Assembly (NCBI RefSeq): GCF_965279545.1
Contig: NZ_OZ257250.1
Location: 1,116,001-1,180,000 of the forward strand
Reading direction: 5' to 3'
Length of the DNA: 64,000 nt
Source: Methylibium sp965279545
Lineage (GTDB): Bacteria > Pseudomonadota > Gammaproteobacteria > Burkholderiales > Burkholderiaceae_C
A program made the position numbers and the translations under genes. The notes under the pieces are model-generated. The model made no database searches. It had not been told where the DNA came from and saw only the letters and a list, made by a program, of their open reading frames with translations. Shown here in pieces: positions 27,980 to 37,504 of this stretch (position 1 is its first letter; every line of letters begins with the position of its first letter).

Positions 27980-29230
27980 TCAGCTCAGGTGATTGGCGAG
28001 CTGGGCCAAGTCACGCAGACTGTTCAGACGATGGAAGCGCTCGATCAGGCCGCGCTGTGCGTTCGCCGCCTGCAGAGCCTGCGAGACCGGTGGGTGCTCG
28101 GACGGGTGGAACCAGGCGATGCGTGCGCCGCGCCGGCGCACGCAGGCCAACTCCTCCGACAGACGGGCAGGCTCATCGGCATCGAAACCGTCGGACAGCA
28201 GCCAGACCCGCGCCTGGCGCGTCAGCTGCGCCCGGGCATGCGCGCTATGGAAGTCGGCCAGGCTGGTCGCGATGCGTGTGCCGCCGCCAAAGCCGGCGGT
28301 GACGGCATTGACCTTCTCCTGTACCGCAGCCGAATCGCTGCGCAGGAGCGGAGTGATCTCGGCCAGCCGCGTGTGAAAGACGAAGACCCGCGCGCCCATT
28401 GCCGAGACGAAGGCGCGCGCGATTCGCAGGAACAGCTGCGCATGGGTCTCCATCGAGCGGCTGACGTCGACCAGAATGAACAGACGTGGCCGCTCTTTGC
28501 GCGGCGCGCGCCACACCGGGTGCAAGGGCAGGCCCCCGGTGCGCAGGCTGTTGCGCAGCGTGCGGCGCAGGTCCAGGCGTCGGCCGGTGGGGCTGTCATG
28601 CCAGCGGCGCGTCAGCCGCTTGCGCAGCGCCTGCGCAATCTGCTCTGCCAGGCGTTCCAGTTGCGCCAGATCCTGCGGCAGCCATTGCGACAAGCTTCGG
28701 TCGTGCAGGGCATCGGTGCGGCTGGCGCCGCCCTGGGCGCGGGGCAGACCAGGCTCGTCGGACGCAGTGGACACCGGCTGCAGCGCGGCATCGGCCGGGC
28801 CTCTGGACGAGGTGTCGCGTGGCGCGCCGGGGGCCATGCTCTCTTGCAGGCTCTGCACCAGTTGCTGCAGGTTGCGACTGGATCGCGTCTGGCCGCTGAC
28901 GCGCGTGCTGCCCTTGACACGCTGCGGGTACCAGTAGCGCTGGAACAACTCGGGCCAGCGTCGCCAATCGCGCACGTCGTGGCAGGCGATGGCGCGCCAG
29001 GCCGCATCGAGTCCGGCGTAGCGTTCGATGGGCAGGCGCAAGGCGGTGCGCACCATCGCCTGCTGTTCGGCGACGCCGACCGCCAGGCCGTGGTCACGCA
29101 GCAGCGCGGCAAACCCCGCGATGGCCTCCAAGGGTTGCGCTGACGTGTTCTCGAGGAAGCGAACGGCCGCTCCCGAGTCTCCTTGCCTCGCTCGGGAAGC
29201 CGGCGAAACGGCAAGTTTGCCAGTGCTCAT
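27980..29230 (-). CDS. coxE: CO dehydrogenase maturation protein CoxE (VWA domain)
   Basis: 416 residues. The C-terminal half is a von Willebrand factor A domain with the MIDAS motif DVSRSMETH (DxSxS) at about residue 252, followed by FGGGTRI and LLSDGFDADEP. The N-terminal half is helical and Arg-rich with a low-complexity middle. CoxE works with the AAA+ protein CoxD, like other MoxR-VWA pairs, to build the [CuSMoO2] centre of CO dehydrogenase. Its ATG overlaps the coxD stop. Confidence 0.92.
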   Translation of the reverse strand: MSTGKLAVSPASRARQGDSGAAVRFLENTSAQPLEAIAGFAALLRDHGLAVGVAEQQAMVRTALRLPIERYAGLDAAWRAIACHDVRDWRRWPELFQRYWYPQRVKGSTRVSGQTRSSRNLQQLVQSLQESMAPGAPRDTSSRGPADAALQPVSTASDEPGLPRAQGGASRTDALHDRSLSQWLPQDLAQLERLAEQIAQALRKRLTRRWHDSPTGRRLDLRRTLRNSLRTGGLPLHPVWRAPRKERPRLFILVDVSRSMETHAQLFLRIARAFVSAMGARVFVFHTRLAEITPLLRSDSAAVQEKVNAVTAGFGGGTRIATSLADFHSAHARAQLTRQARVWLLSDGFDADEPARLSEELACVRRRGARIAWFHPSEHPPVSQALQAANAQRGLIERFHRLNSLRDLAQLANHLS

Positions 29231-30132
29231 GACGGCTGCGGCGCCTTCTCGGCCACGCCCACGCTGCGCCGGCCTTCGACCAGCTGGCGCACGCGAACCG
29301 CGTCGAACTGGAAGCGGTCTTCGCGTGTCTTCAGCAGGCAGGACAGCGAAGCGGCCAGTGCCTGCGGGTCGTCCGGCAGGGCCTTGCAGTCGAGCCGGTG
29401 CAGCGCACGCACCCAGTCCAGCGTCTCGGCGATGCCGGGCTTCTTGGCCAGGTCTTCCCGGCGCAGGCTTTGCACGAAGGCCACTGCTTGCTCGGTCAGC
29501 GCGCTCTCGGCCTCAGGCAACGTGGCACGCACGATCGCGATTTCGCGCGCCAGCGTCGGGTACTCGACGTAGTGGTACAGGCAGCGGCGGCGCAGGGCGT
29601 CGGACAGTTCGCGTGTGCCGTTGCTGGTCAGGACGACCTGCGGGATGTGCCGCGCGCGCAGCGTGCCCAGTTCGGGCACGGTGATCTGGTAGTCGGCCAG
29701 TACTTCGAGCAGGAAAGCCTCGAAGGCTTCGTCGGCGCGGTCGATCTCGTCGATCAGCAACACGCAGGGCGCGTCGCTGGAGATGGCCTGCAGCAAGGGT
29801 CGTTCGAGCAGGTAGTCGCGTGCGAACAGGTCTGCTTCCTGCATGCGATCCGGCTGCGTTTCATGCAGCCGGATCGCCAGCAACTGGCGTCCGTAGTTCC
29901 ATTCGTACGCGGCCTGCGACAGGTCCAGCCCCTCGTAGCATTGCAGGCGCACCAGTTGCTGGCCGCGCGCGCGGGCCAGTGCGGCGGCCAGCGCGGTCTT
30001 GCCGACGCCGGCATCGCCTTCGAGCATCAGCGGGCGCTGCAACTCGCCGGCCAGCCACAGTGTGGTGGTCAGCGTCTCGTCGGCGATGTAGCCGGCCTGG
30101 TGCAGCGATGTTCGCAAGGCATCGTCGTTCAT
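29227..30132 (-). CDS. coxD: AAA+ ATPase CoxD (MoxR family), CO dehydrogenase maturation
   Basis: 301 residues of MoxR-type AAA+ ATPase. Walker A is EGDAGVGKTALAAALA at about residue 38, Walker B is CVLLIDEIDRADEAFE, and sensor 1 is VVLTSNGTRELSDALRRRCLYHY. In Oligotropha CoxD was shown to be needed for inserting sulfur and copper into CO dehydrogenase. It starts four bases after coxG and ends overlapping coxE. Confidence 0.93.
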   Translation of the reverse strand: MNDDALRTSLHQAGYIADETLTTTLWLAGELQRPLMLEGDAGVGKTALAAALARARGQQLVRLQCYEGLDLSQAAYEWNYGRQLLAIRLHETQPDRMQEADLFARDYLLERPLLQAISSDAPCVLLIDEIDRADEAFEAFLLEVLADYQITVPELGTLRARHIPQVVLTSNGTRELSDALRRRCLYHYVEYPTLAREIAIVRATLPEAESALTEQAVAFVQSLRREDLAKKPGIAETLDWVRALHRLDCKALPDDPQALAASLSCLLKTREDRFQFDAVRVRQLVEGRRSVGVAEKAPQPS

Positions 30133-30136
30133 CGTC

Positions 30137-30750
30137 TCAGGTCGCTTTCTTGCCGAACAGGTTGGAGAACCAGCCCTTGACGACAATCCACATCAAGCCC
30201 AGCGCGTTGAGCTCCTTTGCAGCCGCAGGCGGCTTGGTGGGGGGCATCGGATGTGCGCCAACCGCGCGGAGCGCGGCGGCCGTAGCCGCACCAGGAACGG
30301 CCGCCGCAGCGGTGCGGAAGTTGTCGGCGAACTGCGCGAGCATGGCGTCGGCGATCGGCACCAGCAACCGACCGCCGAACTGCGCCAACTTGCCGCTGAC
30401 GGTGACGGTCGCCACACCGACCAGTACCGAAGTGCCGGCCGACTCGCCGGCTTCGAGGTGAGCGACGAGGTTCATCGACGCAGACGAGCCGCCCTTGTCG
30501 GCGCCCTTGCCCAGCATCTCCAGCCGGCGTATCGAGGCGTCGAGGCCCAGCACCTCGATGTCGCCGTTGAAGCTCATCACGGCGGGGCCGACCTTGCTCT
30601 TGACGATGCCCTTGTAGTGCGTGGCATCCAGCTGATCGGTGATCTGGGCCCCCGGCATACAGCCGGCCACCGCGCGGATGTCCGAGAGGATGACCCACGC
30701 CTGTTCGCTGGACACGGCCAGCGGGTAGCGTTTGTTGAGTTCGACTTCCA

Positions 30751-30751
<1 letters not shown>
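30137..30751 (-). CDS. coxG: CoxG, SRPBCC-domain membrane-recruitment protein
   Basis: 204 residues. An SRPBCC/CoxG domain fills the first 150 residues (MEVELNKRYPLAVSSEQAWVILSDIRAVAGCMPG, KVGPAVMSFNGDIEV, VGVATVTVSGKLAQFGGRLL). An Ala/Pro-rich linker leads to a C-terminal hydrophobic segment (LMWIVVKGWFSNLFGKK) that could anchor it to the membrane. CoxG is known to tether CO dehydrogenase to the cytoplasmic membrane, and has been reported to bind menaquinone in Mycobacterium. Its ATG overlaps the coxL stop by one base (TAATG). In Oligotropha coxG lies after coxF; here it directly follows coxL. Confidence 0.92.
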
Positions 30752-33161
<2,410 letters not shown>

Positions 33162-33165
<4 letters not shown>

Positions 33166-33653
33166 GCGGCCTCCTTTTGGGTCTCGCGCAGCTTGGCGGC
33201 CGCGTACAGCACGGCCTTGACGATGTTCTGGTAGCCCGTGCAGCGGCAGAGGTTTCCGCTCATGCCCATCCGCACCTCGGATTCGGTGGGGTCGGGGTTC
33301 TCTTGCAGAAAGCGGTAGGCGCGCATCAGCATGCCGGGCGTGCAGAAGCCGCATTGCAGGCCGTGCTCCTTGTAGAAGCCTTCCTGCACCGCGTGCAGGA
33401 CACCGGCGTTCGCGAGACCCTCGACGGTTTGCACGTCGGAGCCGTCGCACTGGATCGCGAGATGCGTGCAGCTCTTGACCGAACGGCCGTCGATGTCGAC
33501 CGTGCAGGCGCCGCAGTGGCTGGTATCGCAGCCGATGTGCGCGCCGGTCAACTGGCAGTCCTCGCGCAGGAAGTGGATGAGCAGGGTGCGCGGCTCGACC
33601 GCTTTCTCCACGGCGCGGCCGTTCAATTTGACGGTAATGAGTTTCTTGCCCAT
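33162..33653 (-). CDS. coxS: Aerobic CO dehydrogenase small (iron-sulfur) subunit
   Basis: 163 residues with two [2Fe-2S] clusters. The plant-ferredoxin-type cluster uses cysteines in AHIGCDTSHCGACTVDI and SVKSCTH; the helical second cluster uses CGFCTPGM and NLCRCTGYQNIV. Electrons pass from the CoxL centre through these to FAD in CoxM. The ATG at 33653 gives the family N terminus MGKKLITVKLNGR. It lies 22 bases after coxM and overlaps coxL. Confidence 0.97.
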
Positions 33654-33675
33654 GAGGGTGTCTCCGTTCTCTTTG

Positions 33676-34539
33676 TCACTGGCAGCGGGAGGCTGCCTTG
33701 CGGATCGCGCGCTTGACCATCTCGCCGGCCATGGCGGTCTTGTATTCGCGGTCACCGCGCAGGTCCTCGGCCGGATCGCAGATCGCCATCGCCTTGGCGG
33801 CAGCGTCGACAATCGTTGCGTCCGACAGCGGCTTGCCGAGAAGCGCCGTCTCGGCATCGCCTGCGCGCAGTGCGGTCGCCGCCACGTTCGTGAGCGCAAT
33901 GCGCACCGCGCTGACCTTGCCGCCGTCCATTCGCATCACGACAGCCGCGCCGGCGGTGGCCCAGTCACCCGTCTTGCGCTTGAGCTTTTCGTAGGCGTAA
34001 CCAGTTTTCGGGGCGAAAGCCGGCACGCGGATCTCGGTGAGGATTTCATCTTCGGCCATGTCGGTCATGTAGGTGCCGAGGAAGAAGCTGTTGGCCTTGA
34101 CCATGCGCTGACCCTTGGGCCCTTCGAGCACCAGGGTGGCGTCCAGCGCAATGGCAATCGCCGGATGGTCGTTGCCCGGGTCGCCGTGGGCGATGTCGCC
34201 GCCGATAGTGCCGCGATTGCGCACCTGCGGGTCTGCGATCAGTCGGGCCGCCTCGGGCAGGATCGGCAGCCTGGCCTGGAGAATCTTCGATGAGATCAGG
34301 TCGTTCTCGACCGTCATCGCACCAATCACCACCGTGCCACTCTCTTCGCGGATGCCGCGCAAGGACTCGATCCGGTTCAGATCGATGAGGTGCTCCGGCT
34401 GCGCAAAGCGCAGCTTCATCATCGGCAGCAGGCTGTGCCCGCCGGCCAGCAGCTTGGCGTCGGGGCCGAGCTGGCCCAACAACTTCAACGCGTCGGCGAC
34501 CGAGCGTGGCGCGTGGTACTCGAATCCGGGTGGAATCAT
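33676..34539 (-). CDS. coxM: Aerobic CO dehydrogenase medium (FAD) subunit
   Basis: 287-residue flavoprotein of the CoxM/CutM family. FAD-binding motifs are AGGHSLLPMMKLR (AGGHS) at about residue 32 and NRGTIGGDIAHGDPGND (TIGGD) at about residue 110. It takes electrons from CoxS and delivers them to quinone. The ATG at 34539 is preceded by AGGAGA and fits MIPPGFEYHAPRSV, the normal start. First gene of the main cox transcript. Its upstream region carries three TTCGTGC repeats and an FNR-like dyad, described separately. Confidence 0.97.
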   Translation of the reverse strand: MIPPGFEYHAPRSVADALKLLGQLGPDAKLLAGGHSLLPMMKLRFAQPEHLIDLNRIESLRGIREESGTVVIGAMTVENDLISSKILQARLPILPEAARLIADPQVRNRGTIGGDIAHGDPGNDHPAIAIALDATLVLEGPKGQRMVKANSFFLGTYMTDMAEDEILTEIRVPAFAPKTGYAYEKLKRKTGDWATAGAAVVMRMDGGKVSAVRIALTNVAATALRAGDAETALLGKPLSDATIVDAAAKAMAICDPAEDLRGDREYKTAMAGEMVKRAIRKAASRCQ

Positions 34540-34588
34540 CGTGACTGTCTCCTGTGGTGCAAGGCGCCTTCGCGGGGCGACCCTTGCT

Positions 34589-34602
34589 TTGATATTGATC
34601 AA
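34589..34602. promoter_or_regulatory. FNR/Anr-like dyad upstream of coxM
   Basis: TTGAT-ATTG-ATCAA, a perfect 5-4-5 palindrome that matches the FNR/Anr consensus. It starts 49 bases before the coxM ATG and lies 12 bases from the CCTAAG element on the gene side, so if CCTAAG is the -10 the dyad falls just after the transcription start. Binding there would repress, which would suit an aerobic enzyme. The same spacing recurs before ompW. Confidence 0.55.
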
Positions 34603-34613
34603 GCGGGGGTGAC

Positions 34614-34696
34614 CTTAGGCTCCAGAACGAAACCCGCTTCGGCGCTTGCACGAACCCCGGCGTGGCCCGCACGAAATGCGGAGCGAACTGCACGAA
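34614..34696 (-). promoter_or_regulatory. Predicted RcoM operator and promoter core of coxM
   Basis: On the coding strand of coxM, three TTCGTGC direct repeats occupy 34690-34696, 34669-34675 and 34648-34654, exactly 21 bp (two helical turns) apart. Two of them extend to GCATTTCGTGC. LytTR-domain regulators bind direct repeats with this period, and each copy fits the TTnnnG pattern I recall for RcoM. CCTAAG at 34614-34619 lies 29 bases from the last repeat and is a candidate -10 element. The rcoM gene lies one gene away. Confidence 0.75.
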
Positions 34697-34750
34697 ATGC
34701 AGCTCACCACAGGGTGCCTGGGAGTAACCCGATTGCGGGTTTTTACGAGG

Positions 34751-34780
34751 TCAGTGCTAGCTGTCGGTCTCGGCGACGCC
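34751..34780 (-). repeat. Relic of the rcoM 3' end (direct repeat of 35661-35690)
   Basis: Bases 34761-34780 match 35671-35690 in 19 of 20 positions. On the minus strand both encode AETDS near a stop codon: rcoM ends GIAETDSPR-stop, while the relic reads VAETDS-stop. Together with the duplicated operator it suggests that a segment holding the end of rcoM and its downstream promoter was copied, with ompW now between the copies. Confidence 0.7.
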
Positions 34781-34790
34781 CGGTCCCTGC

Positions 34791-34824
34791 GGCCGGTGCG
34801 GCGCGCTCGAGCGCCGCACCGGCC
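34791..34824 (-). terminator. Strong hairpin downstream of ompW
   Basis: Perfect inverted repeat with 14-bp arms (GGCCGGTGCGGCGC) and a six-base loop, 18 bases past the ompW stop. No T-run follows on the minus strand, so it may act as a weak terminator or as an mRNA-stabilising hairpin that separates ompW from coxM expression. Confidence 0.5.
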
Positions 34825-34842
34825 GAGGTCAAAGCCAGCGGC

Positions 34843-35445
34843 TCAAAACCTGTAGCCGACTCCGATGCCGATCAGGGTCGGATCGACCTTGATGGTGCCG
34901 AGATTGGTGCCGTTCGCGAACAGGTCGGTGCGCAGCTGCACCTTCTTGATGTCGAGGTTCAGCGACCATTCCTTGGTCAGCGCGAAATCGACACCCGCCT
35001 GCAGCGCCAGACCGAAACTGTTCTTGTCGATGGTGAACCCCGCCGGCAGGTCCACGTTGGAGAAGCGCGTGTAGTTCAGGCCCAGGCCCAGGTAAGGCTT
35101 GATGGTGCCGAAGTTGGTGAAGTGGTACTGGGCCGTCAGCACCGGGGGCAGGTGCTTCAGGGTACCGATCTTGCCGCCGTGCGCGGTGGAGCTGACGTCG
35201 TGCTTCTGCGGGTAGGTCAGGATCAGTTCGGCCGCGATATTGGGCGTGAAGAAGTAGCTGATGTCGACCTCCGGGATCACCTTGCTATTGATGCTCACGT
35301 CGGTGATGGCGATGTCGTCCTTGTTGGCCGGATCCAGATTCACGGCGCGGACGCGCACCAACCAGTCGCCGGCGGCCTGGGCGTGGGCCAGCGGGGCCAG
35401 ACCGCCAACAACGGCAGCAATCAGGGCAAGGTGGATCTTCCTCAT
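34843..35445 (-). CDS. ompW: OmpW-family outer membrane protein
   Basis: 200 residues. A signal peptide (about residues 1-24, MRKIHLALIAAVVGG ... AHAQA) precedes an eight-strand beta-barrel. The order GDWLVRVRAVNLDP, VIPEVDISYFFTPNIAAELILTYPQ, LPPVLTAQYHF, IKPYLGLGLNYT and the terminal aromatic in GIGVGYRF are typical of OmpW. OmpW proteins are small pores for hydrophobic compounds. The gene sits between rcoM and coxM with its own copy of the coxM-type promoter, so it is probably induced by CO with the cox operon. OmpW is not a standard cox component. Confidence 0.92.
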   Translation of the reverse strand: MRKIHLALIAAVVGGLAPLAHAQAAGDWLVRVRAVNLDPANKDDIAITDVSINSKVIPEVDISYFFTPNIAAELILTYPQKHDVSSTAHGGKIGTLKHLPPVLTAQYHFTNFGTIKPYLGLGLNYTRFSNVDLPAGFTIDKNSFGLALQAGVDFALTKEWSLNLDIKKVQLRTDLFANGTNLGTIKVDPTLIGIGVGYRF

Positions 35446-35510
35446 GGTGGGACTCCTGTCTCATGATGTTTATGTGGTGTACGGCGCCCTTCGCGGGCGC
35501 GCCGCGGTAC

Positions 35511-35524
35511 TTGACTTGCGTCAA
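35511..35524. promoter_or_regulatory. FNR/Anr-like dyad upstream of ompW
   Basis: TTGAC-TTGC-GTCAA palindrome, 66 bases before the ompW start. Its distance to the CCTAAG element (12 bases) is the same as in the coxM promoter. It could be an FNR-class site or the binding site of another dyad-recognising factor. Confidence 0.5.
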
Positions 35525-35535
35525 GTGGCGGCGAA

Positions 35536-35618
35536 CTTAGGTCCGAAGGCGGAGCCCGGCCCGGCGGATGCACGAACACCGGGAAGGCATGCACGAAATG
35601 CAGCACACGCCGCACGAA
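35536..35618 (-). promoter_or_regulatory. Predicted RcoM operator and promoter core of ompW
   Basis: On the ompW coding strand, three TTCGTGC repeats lie at 35612-35618, 35591-35597 and 35570-35576, again exactly 21 bp apart. CCTAAG lies at 35536-35541, 29 bases from the last repeat, as at coxM. Identical geometry at two promoters next to a LytTR-type CO sensor gene makes RcoM control very likely. Confidence 0.75.
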
Positions 35619-35660
35619 GTGCAGTGCTTTGTCGGGGCTGGCGGACAAGCCCCGGCGGGT

Positions 35661-36416
35661 TCAGCGTGGGCTGTCGGTCTCGGCGATGCCCAGCCGCTCC
35701 AGCAGGAGCGGCACGCTGGAACGTGACACCGGCAGCGTGGATGCGTTGCCGCGCAGCTTGAGGCTGACCTTGCCGTCGTCGCGCACGAGCTGTTCAGCGA
35801 ATTGCAGGTTGGCGAGATAGCTGCGGTGGATGCGCAGGAACGAAACGCCATCGAGCCGCTCGGCCAGGTCGCTGATGTTGAGATTGCAGAAGCTGGTCCC
35901 GTGCTCCGTGCCGATCCACGTGTAGTGGCCTTCGGCGCGGATATAGATCACCGCCTCGACGTCCACGAGGACAATCCGGTTCTGTGACACGGTGGGGATC
36001 TTCCGCAGCTGCCGCTTGGTCTGTGGCTTCTGCGTGGTCGGCTCGTCTCCACTGACCATGTCGGTGATGTCGTAGAAGATCAGCAAGTGGTTGACCGTAT
36101 CGCCACGCTGATCCGACATCTTGCTGACCTTGATGAGCAACACCCGCTCGGGGATGTTGATGATCATGGTCATCGGCGGAGGATTGCTGACCGGGCACTC
36201 GGCCTGATCGAGCAGGAACTTCACTTTCGACTGTGAGCGCTCCGGATGGAAGGACAGCACCATCTTGTCGAAGGGCTGCTTCTCGTCGACCGGGAGCACG
36301 CGGCGGGCCAGACTGTTCATCGCCACGACCTTCAGGTCGCGGTCCAACTGCACCACGCCCACATCGAAACGCTCGAGGTGGTAGAGGGGGGTGCCGAAAT
36401 TCGTGCGCGAATTCAT
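35661..36416 (-). CDS. rcoM: RcoM, haem-PAS/LytTR single-component CO sensor
   Basis: 251 residues. The N-terminal PAS domain (about residues 10-120) begins LERFDVGVVQLDRDLKVVAMN and contains His57, Cys74 and Met84. RcoM of Burkholderia xenovorans uses His74, Cys94 and Met104 as haem ligands; the 10-residue Cys-Met spacing is the same and the His-Cys spacing is 17 instead of 20. The C-terminal LytTR DNA-binding domain (about 140-245) includes VDVEAVIYIRAEGHYTWI, FLRIHRSYLANLQFAEQL and TLPVSRSSVPLLLERLG. In B. xenovorans RcoM activates cox genes when CO binds the haem iron. It is the first gene of this locus. Confidence 0.92.
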   Translation of the reverse strand: MNSRTNFGTPLYHLERFDVGVVQLDRDLKVVAMNSLARRVLPVDEKQPFDKMVLSFHPERSQSKVKFLLDQAECPVSNPPPMTMIINIPERVLLIKVSKMSDQRGDTVNHLLIFYDITDMVSGDEPTTQKPQTKRQLRKIPTVSQNRIVLVDVEAVIYIRAEGHYTWIGTEHGTSFCNLNISDLAERLDGVSFLRIHRSYLANLQFAEQLVRDDGKVSLKLRGNASTLPVSRSSVPLLLERLGIAETDSPR

Positions 36417-36622
36417 TCAGGACTCTGCAGGTCGATGTGCAATTGAATCACGCTCTCTCGTGGCGCCTGACAAGGGTTGTCCTGAATGTTATTCACGCAC
36501 ACCGGCTGCCGGTCCGGGCGCCAGAGCGATATTCCCGCCAAGCTCTCATGGTTGTCCTGAAGCCGTGATCGGACCACCTTGCCGCGAGCGCCAGGCCGCG
36601 CCCCGTGGATAGACTGGCGCGC
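36417..36622. other. Intergenic region between rcoM and the zinc-ribbon membrane protein gene
   Basis: 206 bases between divergent genes. I see no TTCGTGC repeat here, so RcoM autoregulation through the same motif is not indicated. TTGTCA followed at a distance by TGATTC on the rcoM strand is a weak promoter candidate only. Confidence 0.4.
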
Positions 36623-37423
36623 ATGTTCGAGCGCTGCCCCAAATGCCATCACCACCCACTGCCGCTGGAGCAGGCCTTGCCGGCGGCGTGCCCGGCGTGT
36701 GGCGTGATCCTGGCCAAGCTGGTGCCGCCCGGGCCGGTGGCAGCCGGTGTTCCGGCTGCGACCCGTGATCGCCGCCCGTTCTGGGCCGCCGCGGAGAGCG
36801 TGGCAGGCGATGCCGCCGCCGACGCGCCGGGCTTGCGCGGCTGGCTGTTACATGTGCCTGCGCGCGTCGACGTCACGCGGTTCTGGCTGCGGCTTGCGCT
36901 GCTCGCGTGCTTTGCCATCTGGGGCCTGCGCCTGATCGCGCTCGACTACCGCAGCGGGGAGATGGCTTCGTCGTTCATTCACGGGCCGCTGCTGGTGTTC
37001 CACGAGGCCGGCCACGTGCTGTTCAGGCTGTTCGGCGAGTGGGTGGCGGTCCTGGGCGGCACGCTGGGTCAGCTGCTCATGCCCGCCGTGCTGGTCGCCG
37101 CCTTCGTGCTGAAGAACCGTGACCCCTTCGGTGCCGCCATCGGCCTGTGGCTGCTGGGCGTGTCGCTGCTCGACATGGCGCCGTACATGTACGACGCGCT
37201 GCAGCCGCAGCTGGTGCTGCTGTCGGGTGCCACCGGAGAGGCGGGCGGCCACGACTGGATCTACCTGTTCTCCTCGCTGGGCCTGCTGCCCAAGGCGCAG
37301 TTCATCGGCGCGCTGGTCCACAAGCTGGGTGCGCTGGTGCTGCTGCTGGCGCTCGCCTGGGCGGCCTGGGTGTTGAAGCTCCAGCGAGGCCGGCTCGCCG
37401 GCGACGTGACCCACGAGGCGTGA
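36623..37423 (+). CDS. Zinc-ribbon membrane protein with an HEAGH metalloprotease-like motif
   Basis: 266 residues. The N terminus is a two-CxxC zinc ribbon (ERCPKCHHH and CPACGVILAKL). It is followed by a disordered stretch and about five transmembrane helices. The second helix holds LLVFHEAGHVLFRLFGEW, a HExxH motif as in M50-type intramembrane proteases. Possible third-ligand Asp residues occur in GVSLLDMAPYMYDAL. A GTG at 36605 is an alternative start, but the ATG at 36623 places the zinc ribbon first. No named family is certain; proteolytic activity is a guess. Confidence 0.65.
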   Translation: MFERCPKCHHHPLPLEQALPAACPACGVILAKLVPPGPVAAGVPAATRDRRPFWAAAESVAGDAAADAPGLRGWLLHVPARVDVTRFWLRLALLACFAIWGLRLIALDYRSGEMASSFIHGPLLVFHEAGHVLFRLFGEWVAVLGGTLGQLLMPAVLVAAFVLKNRDPFGAAIGLWLLGVSLLDMAPYMYDALQPQLVLLSGATGEAGGHDWIYLFSSLGLLPKAQFIGALVHKLGALVLLLALAWAAWVLKLQRGRLAGDVTHEA

Positions 37424-37504
37424 CGCCGGCCCGCAAGGGTCACCTGGCCGGCCCCGGGGGTCGTCAACGCGGCGGGATGGCGCGCGCCGCGGCCGGCGAG
37501 AGCC

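Larger units (their letters stand above)
34540..34842 (-). promoter_or_regulatory. coxM upstream region (303 bases, no gene)
   Basis: Read in the direction of coxM transcription it holds: a GC-rich hairpin after ompW, a relic of the 3' end of rcoM, three TTCGTGC repeats, a CCTAAG element, a TTGA-N6-TCAA dyad and an AGGAGA ribosome site. Each is listed as its own entry. I see no coding sequence in it. Confidence 0.8.

Noticed and set aside
34726..34745. Possible + strand terminator (AACCCG/CGGGTT stem followed by T-run)
   Set aside because: No + strand gene ends nearby and the stem is only six pairs; it lies in the duplicated promoter region.
36413..36655. 80-codon minus-strand frame ending in a 4-base overlap with the rcoM start
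   Set aside because: The overlap looked like coupling, but the frame crosses into the zinc-ribbon gene on the other strand and has no recognisable sequence or ribosome site.
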